Shown here in pieces: positions 7,762 through 14,841 of a stretch of DNA of 22,346 bases. This DNA is from Thermodesulfovibrionia bacterium (GTDB taxonomy: Bacteria; Nitrospirota; Thermodesulfovibrionia; UBA6902), in contig CAMYJJ010000016.1 in the NCBI GenBank assembly GCA_947258735.1, positions 1-22,346 on the forward strand, in the 5' to 3' direction. The stretch's first letter is position 1. Each line of letters opens with the position of its first letter. A program made the translations under genes and the position numbers. A model generated the notes under the pieces. It searched no databases and was not told the origin of the DNA. It saw nothing but the letters and a program-made list of their open reading frames with translations.

Positions 7762-8808
7762 TTAACTCTGAAACGTACTCTGCTGATGATATGTTTTCAG
7801 TGACCGGAAGCTTACCAGTTTTGCCTGTTTCTCATCCCAGAGGTTAAGCCATGGAGTTTTAAGGCTTTTGCATATAGTCACCGGAATGATATCCTGCAGT
7901 GCCGGTGTTTCTCTGTAGCATTGCTGCAGGTTGTAATTGGGTATGCGGGGTCGTACGTGGTGGATATGATGCAGGCCGATATTGCCGGTAATCCATTTCA
8001 GTATCTGGGGCAATTTATAATATGAGCAGCCTTCAAGAGACGCCCTCATCTGGTCCCAGTCTTCATGACGGGCCCAGTATACCCCTTCAAAATCATGCTG
8101 GATGTAAAACAGCCATATGCCCATGGCTCCGGCAATGAGGATAATGGGCAGCTGAATGAGAAGATACGTCTTAAGTCCGATGGTAAAACCCGCTAACAGG
8201 AGAATGGCAATAATTGCCAGATTGGTGACAATCACGCTTTTTCGCTCATGTTTCCTGGCGCCTTTACTGGAAAACCGGAATTTGAACAAAAACATAACTG
8301 CCGGGCCAATGCCAAACATGACAACAGGGTTTCTATACAGCCGGTAGGAAAGCCGCTTACTTCCAGATGCTGACAGATACTCATCGACCGTCAGCAGGAA
8401 AATATCTCCCGTACCCCGGCGATCCAGATCTCCGACGGTAGTGTGATGTATAGCGTGTGAGCGCCTCCAGTCTTCATACGGGGTAAAGGTTAATATGCCT
8501 GATACATACCCCAGTATCCTGTTAGAACGGGGAGAAGCAAAAAAGGACCCGTGACAACAGTCATGGAAAAAGATAAAAATACGGACCAGCAGCACTGCAG
8601 CTACAAGGGACACTGCCAGGGTAGCCCAGTAGGGAAACCCGTATGAAACCATATAGATCATTACGGCCCATAAGGTGACATAAGGAATAAACGTGTCAAT
8701 GATTTGCCAGGCCGCTTTTCCGAGATCAGGCTTCTCGTACTGAGATGTTGTCTGATACCAGTCCGGCTTTTTTTGTTGTGTTCCTGAAGTACCTTTCTCT
8801 GCAAGCAT
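7762..8808 (-). CDS. Membrane fatty acid desaturase (acyl-lipid type, likely omega-6/delta-12-like)
   Basis: A 348-residue inner-membrane diiron enzyme that would insert a cis double bond into membrane-lipid acyl chains using O2 and an electron donor. All three histidine boxes are present: HDCCH (82-86), HAIHH (118-122) and HHIHH (290-294). Hydrophobic segments lie at about 38-80, 100-110, 158-175 and 193-235, giving the usual hairpin pairs. The motif WRRSHAIHHTTVGDLDRRG and the TVDEYL...RLYRNP stretch resemble DesA-type omega-6 desaturases. A GTG at 8820 is in frame, but the ATG at 8808 is better: AGTGAGG lies six bases before it and the promoter at 8834-8861 would start RNA near 8827. The electron donor and exact regiospecificity cannot be read from sequence. 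Confidence 0.92.
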   Translation of the reverse strand: MLAEKGTSGTQQKKPDWYQTTSQYEKPDLGKAAWQIIDTFIPYVTLWAVMIYMVSYGFPYWATLAVSLVAAVLLVRIFIFFHDCCHGSFFASPRSNRILGYVSGILTFTPYEDWRRSHAIHHTTVGDLDRRGTGDIFLLTVDEYLSASGSKRLSYRLYRNPVVMFGIGPAVMFLFKFRFSSKGARKHERKSVIVTNLAIIAILLLAGFTIGLKTYLLIQLPIILIAGAMGIWLFYIQHDFEGVYWARHEDWDQMRASLEGCSYYKLPQILKWITGNIGLHHIHHVRPRIPNYNLQQCYRETPALQDIIPVTICKSLKTPWLNLWDEKQAKLVSFRSLKTYHQQSTFQS

Positions 8809-8833
8809 AGCAAACCTCACTGCTCTTAATTAA

Positions 8834-8861
8834 ATAATAATTAATATTTTGTAATTGTCAA
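8834..8861 (-). promoter_or_regulatory. Strong sigma-70-type promoter for the desaturase
   Basis: On the minus strand a perfect TTGACA (8861-8856) is followed after 16 bases by TATTAT (8839-8834). The predicted start near 8827 leaves a leader of about 19 bases before the ATG at 8808, which supports that start codon. Confidence 0.62.
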
Positions 8862-8944
8862 GAAGAATTCGGCTACATACATATTCTGATACGAAAACAT
8901 AATAATACATCAGATAGTATGATCAGAAGGAATTGATAAACAGA

Positions 8945-9550
8945 TCAGGTCTTTGGCCATGGAAACCCGGGTATGATCATGGGTACTTCTTTTTGATACT
9001 CCCTGTACATACTGCCCAGTTCTCTTGAAAGACGCCTGTCTTCCCTGACTGTGCCGATAATCATATACATGGCCAGGATCAGATATCCCAGAAATTGCGG
9101 TAAAGGAGCATGTACCATTGATGCTGTAAAGAATATGATGCCTCCCAGATACATGGGATGACGCACTATGCCGTACAATCCGTGTTTCTTAATGACCGGT
9201 TGTCTTTCTTCCTCCTGTTTTCGATATGCCATTTGTCTGACCCCCATAAATTCCCATATATCAAAAGAAACAAATGATCCTGCTATTATTATGACGCTGA
9301 AAATCAATGCACTGTATTTAAATATCATGAGATGTGGAGAGAGAGGGAAAACGGTCGGACCAGGTATTGTGCGCTGCCAGTAGAACAGAGGCAGGACGGT
9401 TATGAGAGAAAACAGGTTATAGAAAATCCGGTAATAGGCAACTACTTTCCCTGATCGCTTTCTCAGCCATACGGTTGTTCCTGTGGTAATAAGGAAACTG
9501 TGTATAAAGCACCAGAGGATCCAGAGAGAGCATAAGAGAACATAGTTCAT
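8945..9550 (-). CDS. Isoprenylcysteine/phospholipid methyltransferase-like integral membrane protein
   Basis: A 201-residue polytopic membrane protein with about four or five hydrophobic segments (roughly residues 3-22, 38-58, 73-96, 128-165). The C-terminal part carries HGLYGIVRHPMYLGG (about 124-138), followed after a hydrophobic stretch by REDRRLSRELGSMYREYQ and a PMIIPG end. This is the SAM-binding signature of the ICMT / PEMT / NnrU-like family, whose bacterial members methylate lipids, prenylated molecules or unknown membrane substrates. True isoprenylcysteine substrates are not expected in bacteria, so a lipid substrate is more likely. It lies just upstream of the desaturase on the same strand, 124 bases away from its promoter. 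No clear ribosome site precedes the ATG. Confidence 0.8.
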   Translation of the reverse strand: MNYVLLCSLWILWCFIHSFLITTGTTVWLRKRSGKVVAYYRIFYNLFSLITVLPLFYWQRTIPGPTVFPLSPHLMIFKYSALIFSVIIIAGSFVSFDIWEFMGVRQMAYRKQEEERQPVIKKHGLYGIVRHPMYLGGIIFFTASMVHAPLPQFLGYLILAMYMIIGTVREDRRLSRELGSMYREYQKEVPMIIPGFPWPKT

Positions 9551-9600
9551 TTCAAAATCAGGTACCGACTGTCTTTGAAAAACTCATTAGCACTATAATA

Positions 9601-9697
9601 TGACATCCTGAGTGGAGCAAAGGATCATTTGTTATCAAGCAGTGAGATGCTTCACGTCACATTGCTCCGCCTTCGGTCCGGGAGGTTCAGAATGACA
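9601..9697. repeat. MITE-like dispersed palindromic intergenic element (97 bp)
   Basis: The element begins TGACATCCTGA (9601-9611) and ends TCAGAATGACA (9687-9697); these ends are near-perfect inverted copies, matching at nine of eleven positions. Inside are GGAGCAAAGGATC and GAGATGCTTC, followed by a CTCCGCCTTCGG stretch. This layout matches a class of non-coding intergenic repeats found in many copies in some bacterial genomes, with TGTCAT...ATGACA ends and inner GAGAT/GGATC halves. It has no coding capacity. It sits between two minus-strand genes and may fold into an RNA hairpin. Copy number in this genome is not known from the window. Confidence 0.65.
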
Positions 9698-9735
9698 GCA
9701 TATCACTATGTTTTGCAACTCCAGCGTATTACCCC

Positions 9736-10137
9736 TTAATTCACATTGTCTGATTTTGTTTTAACGTAATAAGTGAAAGTAACTTTTAGACTCTCAGAAT
9801 TCAGGTTGTCCCACATCAGGCAAAAAAACTCCTGATCGATAGTGTAAAATTCATAATCATCCGGGCTGATAGTATCTTCCCAGGCGGTTATGTTTTTTTC
9901 ATTGACCGGGTACAAGACACTTTCATGCGTATGATAATGTACATTGAAATTTACGTTTTCTGATGATACAAATGAATAGTGCATACGCTGATTTGGAACC
10001 AGTTCAACACATTCTTCATAACTGCCACCGGGTATTATTTGTACAGAGTCATTAAAAGACGGCCCTTTTATGTCTGCAGAAGAACATGCCTGTATAAATA
10101 AAATATTACATAATACGAATAGTGCAGATGTTCTCAT
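9736..10137 (-). CDS. Small outer-envelope lipoprotein, GOLD-like beta domain suspected
   Basis: A 133-residue protein with a short signal peptide ending in IQAC, so Cys18 is the likely lipidation site; Ser at the next position suggests outer-membrane sorting by the usual rule. The mature part has two Cys (43 and 106) that may form a disulfide, and alternating hydrophobic residues typical of a beta sandwich. The stretches FNVHYHTHESVLYPV (64-78) and FFCLMWDN (104-111) resemble the pattern of emp24/GOLD-like domains and of a small family of bacterial proteins, but this is recall, not a search. GGGAGGA lies nine bases before the ATG. Function is unknown. Confidence 0.75.
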   Translation of the reverse strand: MRTSALFVLCNILFIQACSSADIKGPSFNDSVQIIPGGSYEECVELVPNQRMHYSFVSSENVNFNVHYHTHESVLYPVNEKNITAWEDTISPDDYEFYTIDQEFFCLMWDNLNSESLKVTFTYYVKTKSDNVN

Positions 10138-10186
10138 ATTATTGGTCCTCCCTTAATGCAGATATATTCAAAATGGTTATGATAAT

Positions 10187-10215
10187 ACTTAACCAGTGTT
10201 TGTCCGCTTAGTCAA
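10187..10215 (-). promoter_or_regulatory. Candidate promoter for the lipoprotein gene
   Basis: On the minus strand TTGACT (10215-10210) is followed after 17 bases by TTAAGT (10192-10187). The -35 is good and the -10 is weak. Confidence 0.3.
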
Positions 10216-10217
10216 GC

Positions 10218-10253
10218 CCTGTTCGAAGACAGCGATATAAACAAACGAACAGG
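10218..10253. repeat. Inverted repeat upstream of the lipoprotein promoter
   Basis: CCTGTTCG (10218-10225) and CGAACAGG (10246-10253) are perfect inverted 8-mers separated by 20 bases. The pair lies directly upstream of the candidate -35 of the lipoprotein gene, and could be a split operator or an RNA hairpin after the diguanylate cyclase gene. No T-run is adjacent. Confidence 0.5.
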
Positions 10254-10319
10254 TGCAGATATTACTGGTGATGTAGAATATTTTGGAAAGATTTTATTTT
10301 TTGCTTGTATGTATTACGT

Positions 10320-11270
10320 CTACCGGGAACAGGCTTCCTTCTCCCTGTCCAGGGTAATGCAGTTTCTGCCCGAGTTCTTGCTTTTATACATCAGGTGATC
10401 AGCTCGTTTCAGAATTGAATGCACATCATCGCCGGATTGTCCAATGGTAGCTCCAATAGATACGGTAACGTTTGCAGATTCCTGACCTATCATAATGCCC
10501 GACTGTTCCACAAGAAGCCGCAGTCTGTTTGCCACTGCGTAGAGCTGTTCCTCCTGTACATTCACGACTATGACGACAAATTCTTCCCCCCCCCACCTTC
10601 CCATTACATCAAAAGAGCGCAGACTGTGAGATATGGTCCTGCTCACCATCTGTATGACCCTGTCTCCGGAGTCATGCCCAAAGGTGTCGTTGATTCTCTT
10701 GAAATGGTCAATATCAACAAAGAGAATTCCAAATGGCCATTTATACCTCTGCAGCTCCTCCAGCTTTCCCTTGATGTTCATTTCAAGAAACCGCCTGTTT
10801 CCCACTTCTGATAGAGGATCCAGCAGGGCCAGGTCCTTCATTTCCTTCAGCTTCTGCTGCAGTGTAAACTTGGGCGACCCTTCACCGCAGATCTCTACGG
10901 CAACTACGACCTGATTTTCTGATCCCTTGATGGGTGCTATGCGCATGGTCACCGGGACCCTGTGGCCCTGTTTATGGCTGAGATAGACTTCGACCTCCCT
11001 CAGGGTGTTGTCCTTAAGCGTCTGTGATACCGGACATGCATCATTACAAAGGGATACCCCTTTATCATCTACATGCTTAAGCACATCTTGACAGGGCAGG
11101 TTTATGACGTCAGACCCTGAATATCCGGTATGCGTTTCAGCCCCTTTGTTCCAGTATATTATTCTTCTGTCTTCACTCAGGAGATAGATTCCGTCATACA
11201 GGTTATCCAGGACTTTTTTGTACTGTCCATCTTCCAGTATCACATCAACCTCACCACGCTTCGTATCCAT
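10320..11270 (-). CDS. PAS-GGDEF diguanylate cyclase with Cys-rich PAS domain
   Basis: A 316-residue soluble enzyme expected to make cyclic di-GMP from two GTP. A PAS sensor domain spans about residues 14-128 (NLYDGIYLLSEDRRIIYWN) and a GGDEF domain about 145-310. The active-site loop reads GRWGGEEF (227-231 GGEEF), the metal Asp is at 186 (FVDIDHFKRIND), and RSFD (218-221) lies five residues before GGEEF, matching the RxxD inhibitory site. The PAS loop has Cys60, Cys75 and Cys79 (LCNDACPVSQT), which recurs in PAS-GGDEF proteins and may bind metal or sense redox state. The ATG at 11270 lacks a ribosome site, whereas GTG at 11243 has GTGAGG before it and may be the true start (307 residues). 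Confidence 0.92.
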   Translation of the reverse strand: MDTKRGEVDVILEDGQYKKVLDNLYDGIYLLSEDRRIIYWNKGAETHTGYSGSDVINLPCQDVLKHVDDKGVSLCNDACPVSQTLKDNTLREVEVYLSHKQGHRVPVTMRIAPIKGSENQVVVAVEICGEGSPKFTLQQKLKEMKDLALLDPLSEVGNRRFLEMNIKGKLEELQRYKWPFGILFVDIDHFKRINDTFGHDSGDRVIQMVSRTISHSLRSFDVMGRWGGEEFVVIVVNVQEEQLYAVANRLRLLVEQSGIMIGQESANVTVSIGATIGQSGDDVHSILKRADHLMYKSKNSGRNCITLDREKEACSR

Positions 11271-11454
11271 ATATTAATATTCGGTATTAATGAGATTATC
11301 TTGAGCCTGCCATCCGGAAAGCAGATATGGCAACCAGACTCCCATAACTCCCTAATAAATTGATATTTTTAAACATCTTCATAAAAAAACCTACCCTGTG
11401 CCGTACCTTAGCTTGTTAACCTGTAACAGCATTTATATTGAGTGTAAAAAAAAG

Positions 11455-11482
11455 TTGAAAATTAAAATAATCATGATATGAT
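11455..11482 (+). promoter_or_regulatory. Candidate promoter for the secreted repeat protein
   Basis: TTGAAA (11455-11460) and TATGAT (11477-11482) are separated by 16 bases. The -10 lies inside the palindrome at 11477-11492. The leader RNA would be about 180 bases long. Confidence 0.4.
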
Positions 11483-11492
11483 ATATATCATA
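11477..11492. promoter_or_regulatory. AT-rich perfect palindrome, possible operator
   Basis: TATGATATATATCATA is a perfect 16-bp palindrome overlapping the candidate -10. A second inverted repeat, ATCAATT-GAA-AATTGAT, lies at 11526-11542. Both could bind a dimeric regulator, though AT-rich sequence forms palindromes easily by chance. Confidence 0.4.
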
Positions 11493-11666
11493 AGTATAAT
11501 ATCAATTTTGTAATATAATTATTATATCAATTGAAAATTGATCATGTCTAAGCTAAACCATTTAATGAGGAGGGGGTGAATCTGAACATTTATCGGAACT
11601 AACATTTTAATCGTTTATTGTAAACAATTATTATCGGGGGGCAGTTCATCCCTAAGAGGAGATTCA

Positions 11667-12776
11667 ATGAGAAAAACAATGTCTATAATGATGTGTATAA
11701 TGTTTATGATGGTTGGTGTTGTGGCAGTTTCAACTGCATATGCAGCGGACCTTCTTCCTCATAATGCAAAAGCAGGAGAATGCTATGCCAGGGTATTTTC
11801 ACCGGCAACGTACAAAACTGTTTCAGAAACGGCGCTCAAGAAGGAGGCTTCCGAGAAGCTTATGGTTCAGGAACCGCGGTTTGAATTTGTGGATGAGCAG
11901 GTAATGACTAAGGCCCCTTCAGAAAGGTGGGAGACTGTTCCTGCAACATATGAGTGGGTAGAAGCCAAGGACCTTTCCGCCGATGATCTTGCACGTATGG
12001 GGAGCGGTTCCGGGGGAAAGGGTGGTACGCTGAGCCTAGATGACGGATCGGTGAAACTGGAGATCATTCCGGCAAAGTATAGATGGATAGAAGAGCAGGT
12101 GCTTGCCTACCCGGAACATGTACACTACCAGGAAGTCCCGGCGGTATATGAGACGGTTACAGAAAAAGTACTTGATCAGCCGGCGCATACCATCTGGAAA
12201 AAAGGCAAGGGCCCGATCCAGAAAGTCGACTATGCAACAGGCGAGATCATGTGTCTGGTTGACGTGCCTGCTACATACAAGACAATTACCAAACGTGTTC
12301 TCGTTAAACCTGCTACTACACGTGAAATTAATAACCCTGCCAAATACACGACGGTCAGGAAGCAGATAATTGATACTCCTGCCAGAGTCAGGAAACAGGT
12401 TATTAAAACTCCTGCCATGGTTCGCAGGATTGAAATTCCTGCTCAATACAAAACAGTAAAGGTCAGAAAACTTGCTGCCCCTGCACAGATCCAGCGAGTA
12501 GCCATACCAGAAGAATTTCAGACTGTCTCAAAGAAAGAGATGCTCACTGAAGGAAAAATGCAATGGCAGCCTATCCTCTGTGAAACCAATGTTACACCTG
12601 ACATTATCTATTCGCTCCAGAGTGCTCTGAAGGATGCAGGATATAATCCAGGAAGCATTGATGGTTCCCTTGGCAGACAGACCATGAAAGCTGTTCATGC
12701 ATATCAGTTGGATAAAGGACTGTCTCATGGTTCACTCACCCTGGAAACGTTGAAGAGTCTGAAGATCAACTTCTAA
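11667..12776 (+). CDS. Secreted protein with Pro-Ala-x-Tyr repeats and C-terminal peptidoglycan-binding domain
   Basis: A 369-residue exported protein. Residues 1-26 form a signal peptide (cleavage likely after AYA). After AGECYARV (Cys39) come about nine copies of a 16-17 residue unit of the form P-A-x-Y-x-T-V-x-x-x-V-L-x-x-P-A, starting near residues 46, 69, 92, 135, 158, 201, 224, 258 and 281. A Gly/Ser-rich insert lies at 112-120. The C terminus (about 308-369) is a peptidoglycan-binding-1 type domain (IIYSLQSALKDAGYNPGSID, then GRQTMKAVHAYQ). Related repeat proteins occur in several Gram-negative groups with unknown roles; a cell-wall-anchored envelope protein is the likely meaning. AGAGGAG lies before the ATG, and a strong terminator follows, so it is monocistronic. 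Confidence 0.87.
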   Translation: MRKTMSIMMCIMFMMVGVVAVSTAYAADLLPHNAKAGECYARVFSPATYKTVSETALKKEASEKLMVQEPRFEFVDEQVMTKAPSERWETVPATYEWVEAKDLSADDLARMGSGSGGKGGTLSLDDGSVKLEIIPAKYRWIEEQVLAYPEHVHYQEVPAVYETVTEKVLDQPAHTIWKKGKGPIQKVDYATGEIMCLVDVPATYKTITKRVLVKPATTREINNPAKYTTVRKQIIDTPARVRKQVIKTPAMVRRIEIPAQYKTVKVRKLAAPAQIQRVAIPEEFQTVSKKEMLTEGKMQWQPILCETNVTPDIIYSLQSALKDAGYNPGSIDGSLGRQTMKAVHAYQLDKGLSHGSLTLETLKSLKINF

Positions 12777-12791
12777 TTCGCCTTACGTTAC

Positions 12792-12827
12792 AAAACCGGG
12801 CGTTCTATCGGAACGTCCGGTTTTTTT
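12792..12827 (+). terminator. Rho-independent terminator after the repeat protein gene
   Basis: AAAACCGGGCGTTC pairs with GAACGTCCGGTTTT (one G-T wobble) around a five-base TATCG loop, and the right arm runs into seven Ts (12821-12827). The A-rich left flank means it could also work in the other direction, but no minus-strand gene uses it. Confidence 0.9.
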
Positions 12828-13259
12828 ATTCATTTAGATTGAAATCAAATACGTCTTTATATGTACAGAGTGAATGAAAGCTCGGTTCAACAGGAGTAGA
12901 AAATTTCCCATCCTTTATGACATACTTGATTGAAAGCCGGATATTACACAATAATATACACATACCATCTGCTCTCTTCAAGTTGCCCGGTTATGCACAG
13001 GTTCAATCGCTGAAGCTTCCATCGCCCATGATCACGGTCCGCGTTACAGGTTAGTCCTCGTTAACATGAATGGGCAGTTTACACAGAGTCAATATATTGT
13101 CATTTTACAGCCCGACTGGGTGTTCAAACATAGATGACAATCATAACACGATGAAAATTTCGTTTATTATTCCGGCATCCCGTTTGCACATACATTAGGT
13201 AATTGTATATGACTGAATCAGATTCCATCAGAAACCTGATTGCATTCATGGGAGAGAAG
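12828..13259. other. Intergenic region before the HtrA-like protease
   Basis: This stretch of about 430 bases holds no supported gene. An open frame at about 12960-13130 has no plausible start or ribosome site. The only element I can name is the candidate promoter at 13184-13211. Confidence 0.5.
13184..13211 (+). promoter_or_regulatory. Candidate promoter for the HtrA-like protease
   Basis: TTGCAC (13184-13189) and TATATG (13206-13211) are 16 bases apart. A start near 13218 would exclude the upstream in-frame TTG (13203) and ATG (13209) as start codons and fits the ATG at 13260. Confidence 0.42.
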
Positions 13260-14780
13260 ATGCGCATAGCAGCCCTCATACATAGTTTCATAGTTATCCT
13301 TTCACTTCAGATGTTCATATCGTCTCATTCTTTTGCCAGCACAAAGGGCATCAAGTACTGGAGCTCTGAAATTGATAAAGCCATTGTTCAGATCAATACG
13401 GTAAGCAGGGACCCGTATTATGCACATCCCTGGGTAACGCTGCCGGAGATGAAGGTCAATGGCACAGGTTTCATCATCAAAGGAAACAGGATATTGACGA
13501 GCGCTCATGTCGTGGCCAACCAGATCCAGGTTGAAGTCAGGAAGGCCGCGGATGTGAGGAAGTATCGCGCAAAAGTCGAGTTTATGTCTCATGAAGCTGA
13601 CCTTGCACTGCTGACGGTAACCGATCCCCGGTTCTTTATGTACATCAAACCTCTGGAAATAGACCCGCTGCCGGTTGCAGACCAGAATGTCACGGTATAC
13701 GGCTTTCCCGAGGGAGAAACGCTGGTTGTTTCAAACGGAATCTTTTCAGGACTGGATCTCCATCATTACACGCACAGCAGCAGGAACATGCTGGCCGGGG
13801 AAATACTGTCTTATATCAAAAGTGGTCACAGCGGTGGGCCCGTTGTATTCAGGGGCAGGGTCATTGGTGTCATTATGCAGGCCAACAGGTCAGGACAGAT
13901 AGCACATATGGTACCCGGCCCTGTTATCCATCATTTTCTGGCGGACATTTCAGATGGCAGATATGATGGATTTCCGGCCTTGGGTCTGATAGCCGGTCAT
14001 CCGGAACCGGAAGATGCATTGAAGGAGTGCAGCACGTCCGGTGAGCAGACGGGGATAGCGGTACATCATGTTATCACAGGATCTCCTGCTGAAGGGCTCA
14101 TACGGAAAGGCGATATACTCACATCCATTAACGGATTCCCGGTGTATAACGACAGCATGATTGAATTGAGTCCCGATACTCGAACTCATTTCACATATGC
14201 CGTTGAGATGAGTCAGGTGGGCGATGTGATAGAAGTCGGAATAAATAGAGATAACATCATGCAGACCATTTTCATGACACTTGATAAAACTGGAGACGCT
14301 TTTAAACTGGTCTCGGGTAAACATTATGAAAGAGAGCCGACCTATTTTATCTATGGCGGCATTATATTCAGCCCCCTGACGATAAACTATCTTGCCGAGA
14401 GCCGAAATGTTCCGGATGAATTATTTGCGGCGATATCAAAGTGGCCTACCATGGACAGAAAAGAGGTGGTCGTTGCACTTGAAGTGCTCCCGGCTGAAGT
14501 AAACAGGGGATACCACAGAATAAACAAACGTGTCATAACAGATGTTAACGGGCGATCATTTAAAGACTTTTATGATTTTTTTCAGCTGGTTATCTCCGCA
14601 GATGATCCATCAATTGTTTTCGGCAGCGATTTCGATTTTGCCCTGATTATCATTAACCGGCTTCTGGCTGAAGAAAGTCACGAACATATCCTTGAGACCT
14701 ATGGTATTAGTGCTGACCGCTCAGCTGATCTGCAGCGTCTTCACGCATCAAAAGACAAGTCCGGAGAAATATTTCAGTAG
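13260..14780 (+). CDS. HtrA/Deg-type periplasmic serine protease with PDZ and Do-like C-terminal PDZ domain
   Basis: A 506-residue exported protease. Residues 1-27 look like a signal peptide (MRIAALIHSFIVILSLQMFI, ending HSFAS). The trypsin-like domain spans about 38-230 with a full triad: His83 (LTSAHVV), Asp114 (EADLALL) and Ser191 (SGHSGGPV). A PDZ domain spans about 262-345 (GSPAEGLIRKGDILTSINGF). The C-terminal part (about 360-480, with VLPAEVNRGY and RVITDVNGRSFKD) resembles the PDZ domain of plant Deg9/Deg10-type proteases and their bacterial relatives. It probably degrades or checks misfolded envelope proteins. The ATG at 13260 was chosen because GGGAG lies five bases before it and the signal peptide begins there; the longer frame from 13203 would put 19 polar residues before it. 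It converges with the glycan cluster. Confidence 0.88.
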   Translation: MRIAALIHSFIVILSLQMFISSHSFASTKGIKYWSSEIDKAIVQINTVSRDPYYAHPWVTLPEMKVNGTGFIIKGNRILTSAHVVANQIQVEVRKAADVRKYRAKVEFMSHEADLALLTVTDPRFFMYIKPLEIDPLPVADQNVTVYGFPEGETLVVSNGIFSGLDLHHYTHSSRNMLAGEILSYIKSGHSGGPVVFRGRVIGVIMQANRSGQIAHMVPGPVIHHFLADISDGRYDGFPALGLIAGHPEPEDALKECSTSGEQTGIAVHHVITGSPAEGLIRKGDILTSINGFPVYNDSMIELSPDTRTHFTYAVEMSQVGDVIEVGINRDNIMQTIFMTLDKTGDAFKLVSGKHYEREPTYFIYGGIIFSPLTINYLAESRNVPDELFAAISKWPTMDRKEVVVALEVLPAEVNRGYHRINKRVITDVNGRSFKDFYDFFQLVISADDPSIVFGSDFDFALIIINRLLAEESHEHILETYGISADRSADLQRLHASKDKSGEIFQ

Positions 14781-14841
14781 TTTTGTAAATCAATGTCAGG
14801 AATGGGTTACAATGATATACCGTCCGTCTAAAATATTCCCT

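Larger units (their letters stand above)
11271..11666. other. AT-rich divergent regulatory region
   Basis: This 396-base stretch separates the diguanylate cyclase from the secreted repeat protein. It is very AT-rich between about 11400 and 11560 and contains a candidate promoter, a 16-bp perfect palindrome (11477-11492) and a second inverted repeat (11526-11542). No gene is supported. Confidence 0.6.

Noticed and set aside
11576..11602. Possible leader peptide (GTG start, eight codons) before the repeat protein
   Set aside because: The purine-rich AGGAGG is only two bases from the GTG, too close for normal initiation, and the peptide has no runs of a regulatory amino acid.
12036..12446. Minus-strand 136-codon frame opposite the repeat protein
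   Set aside because: The repeated sense-strand units generate a long open antisense frame; it has no initiation signal or known domain.
12958..13136. Open plus-strand frame in the gap before the HtrA-like gene
   Set aside because: No start codon with a ribosome site and no protein-like pattern.
13203..13259. Upstream TTG/ATG start for the HtrA-like protease
   Set aside because: It would place a polar 19-residue segment before a normal signal peptide, has no ribosome site, and overlaps the candidate promoter.
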